From: Chitinophaga sp. E66
Lineage (GTDB): Bacteria; Bacteroidota; Bacteroidia; Chitinophagales; Chitinophagaceae
DNA length: 64,000 nt
Direction: 5' to 3'
Assembly: GCA_019285755.1 (NCBI GenBank)
Contig: CP079103.1
Location: 5,737,001-5,801,000 of the forward strand
Part shown: in pieces, positions 60,112 to 64,000 of the stretch
Numbering within the stretch: the first letter of the stretch is position 1
How the letters are laid out: each line of letters starts with the position of its first letter
The notes under the pieces: generated by a model
What the model was told of the DNA's origin: nothing
What the model saw: the letters and a program-made list of their open reading frames with translations, nothing else
The model's database searches: none
Position numbers and translations under genes: made by a program

Positions 60112-60388
60112 GACGGAGAGCGTGAATTTGCAGTTTAGTGAGTTGTCCGATTCTCCAGAGCAGGGCCAGCAACACCGGGGCGCCGAGTTTGTGGGCGTTC
60201 CAGCTTTCCTGCCACTGGGCGTGAAAAAGATGGGTGATGGAGTGACCAAGGCCACAGCCGGGGCAACCTTCGAATCCGATCCAGCGCGACGGGCAAAGGC
60301 TGGGGAGGGATGTGTGAGGGTCCATACAGGCTAGTAAGGCGAGGCCGGCCGTCCATGCCGCCAGTTCTGGCTGAATCCGGGAAGTCAT
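60104..60388 (-). CDS. DUF2752 domain membrane protein
   Basis: Intact, 94 residues from the ATG at 60388 (an alternative start at 60424 adds 12). The diagnostic DUF2752 stretch is FEGCPGCGLGHSITHLFHAQ, with hydrophobic segments on both sides. The two Cys and the His suggest metal or haem contact, but no function is known. It overlaps the TM2 gene, a common pairing in this phylum. Confidence 0.82.
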   Translation of the reverse strand: MTSRIQPELAAWTAGLALLACMDPHTSLPSLCPSRWIGFEGCPGCGLGHSITHLFHAQWQESWNAHKLGAPVLLALLWRIGQLTKLQIHALRHG

Positions 60389-60476
60389 CCAGGGAAAGTT
60401 ACAGCAAATGCGGCGGACTACCAATTATAAATTCCGATTATATGTCTGGTGCTGGATTTGCGCGAAAGAAATAGTT

Positions 60477-60504
60477 TTTGAAATGAAAATAAATGCTAAT
60501 TTTG
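60477..60504 (+). promoter_or_regulatory. Promoter of the rimP-nusA-infB operon
   Basis: TTTG at 60477-60480 and TAATTTTG at 60497-60504, 16 nt apart, close to the Bacteroidota consensus. The rimP ATG is 57 nt downstream, leaving a leader that carries a hairpin. Confidence 0.55.
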
Positions 60505-60526
60505 TAACGGAATAAAGATTCAAATG

Positions 60527-60549
60527 AAGGGGACGATGGGAGTCCCCTT
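60527..60549 (+). promoter_or_regulatory. Leader hairpin before rimP
   Basis: AAGGGGAC / GTCCCCTT form a perfect 8-bp stem with a 7-nt loop, followed by CTTCTATTTTG, within the short leader of the rimP operon. It could be an attenuator or autoregulatory site; the sequence alone does not show which. Confidence 0.5.
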
Positions 60550-60561
60550 CTTCTATTTTGT

Positions 60562-61025
60562 ATGGCAAACGAACAAGTGACGGCGCGGATCAGGAAATGC
60601 TGGACGCGCTGCTGGCGGATAAGCCGGAATATTTCGTGGTGGATATCAGGATCAAGCCTACCAACAACGTGAAGGTTTACGTGGATGCGGATAGCGGCGC
60701 GTCGATCGACAAGCTGGTGTCGCTGAACCGGCAGTTGTATCCGCAGCTGGAAGCGGCCGGTCTTTTCCCCGATAATGATTTTTCGCTGGAAGTGTCTTCT
60801 CCGGGTCTGGACGAGCCGTTGAAGACGCATCGTCAATTCGTGAAGAACGTGGGCCGGAAGGTAGAGGTAACGCTGCTGGACGGAACGGTGAAGGAAGGGA
60901 AACTGACGGCGGCTACTGAAGCTGAGCTGACGCTGGAGGAGACGATCGGGAAGAAGAAGGAAATCAAGGTATCTAACATCAATTTAACAGAAATAAAGCA
61001 CACAAAGGTGTGCATCGTGTTTTAA
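60562..61025 (+). CDS. rimP: Ribosome maturation factor RimP
   Basis: Needed for 30S subunit maturation. About 155 residues. One missing base near 60592 separates MANEQVTARI from EMLDALLADKPEYFVVDIRI. The core has VDADSGASIDKLVSLNRQLY and DDFSLEVSSPGLDEPL-type RimP_N sequence, and the C-terminal SH3-like domain has KNVGRKVEVTLLDGTVKEGK. It heads the rimP-nusA-infB operon, the conserved order in bacteria. Confidence 0.94.
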
Positions 61026-61038
61026 AATAATATATAAC

Positions 61039-62284
61039 ATGGCTAGTATTAACCTTATTGAGTCATTTACCGAGTTTAAGGAGGCTGAAAACATTGACAG
61101 GCCAACGCTGATGAAGGTGTTGGAGGATGTGTTCAAGACTTTGTTGCGCAAGAAATATGGCTCAGATGAGAATTTTGACGTGATTGTAAATACTGAGAAG
61201 GGTGACCTGGAGATTCTCCGCCGCCGCACCATCGTGGAAGATGGGACCGTGGAAGACGAGAACGCGCAGGTTGCGTATTCCGAAGCCATATTGATCGAGC
61301 CCGATTACCAGGTAGGTGAAGACTTGTACGAGGAAGTGGAGATCCTGGATTTCGGCCGCCGCGCTATCCTGGCAGCGAAGCAAACGCTTACTGCCCGTAT
61401 CGGCGACCTGAAAAAGAACATCCTGGTAAAGAAATATGGTGACCGCGTAGGCGAGATCGTGACCGGGGAAGTTTATCAGGTGTGGAAAAAGAAGTTTTAT
61501 TATTGGATGATGAAGGGAATGAACTAATATTGCCTAAATCCGAACAGATACCGACGGATTATTTCAAGAAAGGTGAAAACGTGAGAGCGGTAGTGAAGAA
61601 AGTGGAGCTGAAGAATAACTCCCCGCTGATCATCCTTTCCAGAACGCATCCCTCCTTCCTGGCCAAACTCCTCGAGATCGAGGTTCCGGAAATCTTCGAC
61701 GGCCTTATCGTGATCAAAAGATCGTGCGCGAGCCCGGCGAAAGAGCCAAAGTTGCCGTGGAATCCTATGACGACCGTATCGACCCCGTAGGCGCCTGCGT
61801 GGGTATGAAAGGAAGCCGGATCCATGGCATCGTACGTGAGCTCCGCAACGAGAACATTGACATCATCAACTATACCGCTAATATCCAGCTCCTGATCCAG
61901 CGCGCCCTCACGCCTGCACGCATCAGCCGGATGGAAGTGGATAATGAAAATAAGTACGCCTCCGTTTACCTCAAACCCGACCAGGTATCACTGGCCATCG
62001 GTAAAAAAGGCGTCAACATCAAACTGGCCTGCGAGCTGACCGGTTACGAAATCGACGTATTCCGTGATGAAGAGCAGGAACAGACCGAGTTCGACATCGA
62101 TCTGGAAGAATTTGCAGACGAGATCGAACCTTGGGTAATCGACGAACTGAAACGCATCGGTTGCGATACCGCCCGGAGCGTCCTGGACCTGACCTCGGAA
62201 GAACTGGTACGTCGCTCCGACCTCGAAGAGGAGACCGTAACGGAAGTGAGAAGGATCCTCCAGGAAGAATTTGAAAAAGAATAA
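61039..62284 (+). CDS. nusA: Transcription termination/antitermination factor NusA
   Basis: RNA polymerase-binding factor controlling pausing, termination and antitermination. About 416 residues. N-terminal domain (MASINLIESFTEFKEAENID), S1 domain (after adding one A near 61490: VYQVWKKEVLLLDDEGNELI), KH domains (RIDPVGACVGMKGSRIHGIV; VSLAIGKKGVNIKLACELTG) and a C-terminal acidic helix-hairpin segment (LEEFADEIEPWVIDELKRIG; DLTSEELVRRSDLEEETVTE). Breaks near 61490 (A5 for A6) and 61723 (A4 for A5). It follows rimP by 13 nt. Confidence 0.96.
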
Positions 62285-62411
62285 GCCTTCTGCTACCACT
62301 TCCCATAGGGTTGGCTTTTTTGATTGCAGAGATATTTGAGTTATTGTTAAAATGTTAAAAGATTTGCTCCGCCGGTTGGTGGGGATTAAACGGGAAGGAC
62401 GAGAAAACGAT

Positions 62412-64000
62412 ATGCCTGAAGTAACAAACAACACACCGAGATTGCTGGCCGCAGCCAAGGAATTCAACATTGGCAAGGAGACGTTGATCGATTTCCTCGC
62501 TGGTAAAGGCTATGATATGGATGGATTCGGTTCTCCAAACGCCCGTCTCACAGCCCAGATGTACCATGCGCTGCAAAATGAGTTCCAACAGGATAAGGCC
62601 AACAAGAGAAAAAGCGACCAGATCGCTTTGCCGAAAGGAACGGTGTTAGACGCAGCCAAGAAGAAGGAGAAGGAAGAAGCAGAGCTGGCAGCGAAGAAAA
62701 AGGACGAAGCGGATGCAGCAGCCGCCAAAAAGAAGGACGAAGCGCCCGCCGCCAGGCCCGAACCGGCTCCCCAGCCTGAGCCCGCCCCTAAGGCGGCGCC
62801 CCAGCCGGAGGCACGGACGGAGCAACCTGCGCCCGCGCCTCAGCCTGATCCGGCTCCCGCACCCACCCCGCTCCCCAACCCCAGCCCGCCGCAGAAGCCA
62901 AACCCGAACCGGCTCCCCAGCCGAAGGAAAAGGCGCCCGAGCCTAAAGCTGAAGAGAAAGCGGAAGAGGTCGTGAAACCCGAGTCGCCCAAGATCAACGG
63001 TCCCCGTATCATGGGCACCATCGATCTCGAAGCCCTCAATCCCGCCAACCGCAAGAAAGCCGCGAAACCCGAACCGGAAGAAGATAAACCGGCCCCCGCT
63101 CCTCAGGAGCCTAAGCCTGTAGCAGAAGCCAAACCCGAGCCCAAGCCTCAGCCCGCTCCCGAGCCGAAAGCCGCCGTAAAGGAAGAAGCCCCGCACAACC
63201 CGCGCCGCAGCCCGAAAAGCCCGCAGCCGAAGTGAAGCCGGAGCCCAAACCCGTTGCGGAAGCTAAACCGGAACCAAATGCTGAGCCGAAAGCCGAACCG
63301 AAACCGGAACCCAAACCCGCTAAAGAAGAAGCCGCCCCTGCTCCGGCAGCCACAGCTACTCCCGCCCCGCTCCGGAAGCACCCGCTTCCAACGCAGGTGA
63401 AGGCAGCGAAGATGCAGGTCCCTCCGTGATCGAAAATATCCAGGCTACCCGCCTGTCCGGCCCCAAAGTAATCGGGAAGATCGATCTGCCCGTTTCGCAG
63501 GACCGCCGCGATAATAAAGGCTTCAGCAAAGACGAAAAACGTAAGCGCAAGCGTATCGTTATAGAAAAGAAACCCGAGCCCATCAAACCAGGCGAGTTCG
63601 CTCGTGAAGGCAACCAGGGCGGCCAACGCGGCCCCGGCCAGCATGGCGCCCCGGTCAGCAGCAAGGCAACCGTGGCCCCGGAGGCCCCGGCCAGCACGGC
63701 GGCAACCGCGGACCCGGTCAACACGGCGGCCAGCAAGGTAACCGTGGCCCCGGCGGCCATCAGGGCAATCGCGGACCCGGTGGCGGACACCAGGGTAATC
63801 GCGGACCAGGCGGCGCCCATCAGGGCAACCGCGGCCCGAACAACCGCAACCAACGCCCCGGCCAGGGCAACTTCGGCCAGGGTGCTCCCCGCGGACCGCA
63901 AGATCGTGAGATCGATAAGAACGAAATCCAGAACAAGATCAAGGAAACCATGGCCAAACTGGGTGGCAACACCCGTGGCGGCAAGAACTCCAAAGCCAGC
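62412..64000 (+). CDS. infB: Translation initiation factor IF-2, 5' part
   Basis: The GTPase that brings fMet-tRNA to the 30S subunit; only the N-terminal part is in the window. The ATG before PEVTNNTPRLLAAAKEFNIG is preferred over 62352 because it begins the conserved IF2_N domain (GKETLIDFLAGKGYDMDG). Next come Lys/Glu/Ala-rich and Pro/Ala/Glu-rich segments, a conserved middle (GPRIMGTIDLEALNPANRKK; LSGPKVIGKIDLPVSQDRR), a Gly/Asn/Arg-rich tract (GQHGGNRGPGGHQGNRGPGG) and KNEIQNKIKETMAKLGGNTR. The G domain lies beyond 64000. At least four breaks: about 62868, 63190, 63372 and 63650. Confidence 0.92.

Overview
The window looks like a chromosomal piece of a Bacteroidota genome, most likely Chitinophagaceae and Chitinophaga-like. 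The evidence is four SusC/SusD outer-membrane pairs, two ECF sigma/FecR pairs, the gliding lipoprotein GldH, BatD/BatE, LpxD, a short-type phosphatidylserine decarboxylase and several TAnnTTTG promoter boxes. No phage, insertion sequence, CRISPR array or rRNA was seen. The only RNA gene found is a tRNA-Met.

The sequence carries many single-base indels. About three quarters of the genes are broken into two or more overlapping frames, and at most of the sites I resolved, one added base repairs the frame, usually in a short homopolymer (G4 to G5, C4 to C5, A5 to A6). I treat these as draft-assembly errors and annotate each gene over its full repaired span. Short genes are mostly intact, and the tRNA also appears to lack two bases.

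Layout. 1-9.7 kb: the end of an RND efflux pump, proC, a NUMOD4/HTH protein, dusB, then a membrane and phospholipid cluster (CPBP protease, DUF2007, CdsA, Psd), a small Cys/Lys-rich exported protein, a YjjG-like HAD phosphatase and an SDR oxidoreductase. 9.8-18.9 kb: BatD-BatE, a LytTR/LytS-type pair, an OmpR/histidine kinase pair, GldH, YicC, an RluE-like pseudouridine synthase and a Crp/Fnr regulator. 19.2-26.1 kb: LpxD, a lipoprotein, an epimerase, 3-hydroxyacyl-CoA dehydrogenase, PheS, a small lipoprotein and PurU. 26.5-54.4 kb: a large glycan-utilisation locus with SusC1D1-SusC2D2-glycoside hydrolase, then sigma-FecR-SusC3D3-sulfatase, then sigma-FecR-SusC4D4. 54.9-64 kb: dihydrolipoyl dehydrogenase, a haem-binding protein, an MscS channel, tRNA-Met, a HAD phosphatase, small membrane proteins, and rimP-nusA-infB running off the end.

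The most unusual feature is a family of structured repeats. Three copies lie together at 24.8-25.3 kb between two convergent genes, and a related fourth lies at 54.55 kb. Each has several direct 11-nt units (shared core ATCCTnC plus four variable bases) followed by two reverse-complement units. The three clustered copies also share a conserved loop of about 30 nt. The unit sequence differs between copies, yet each right arm matches its own left arm, as expected if pairing or templated copying is maintained. I do not recognise this family.
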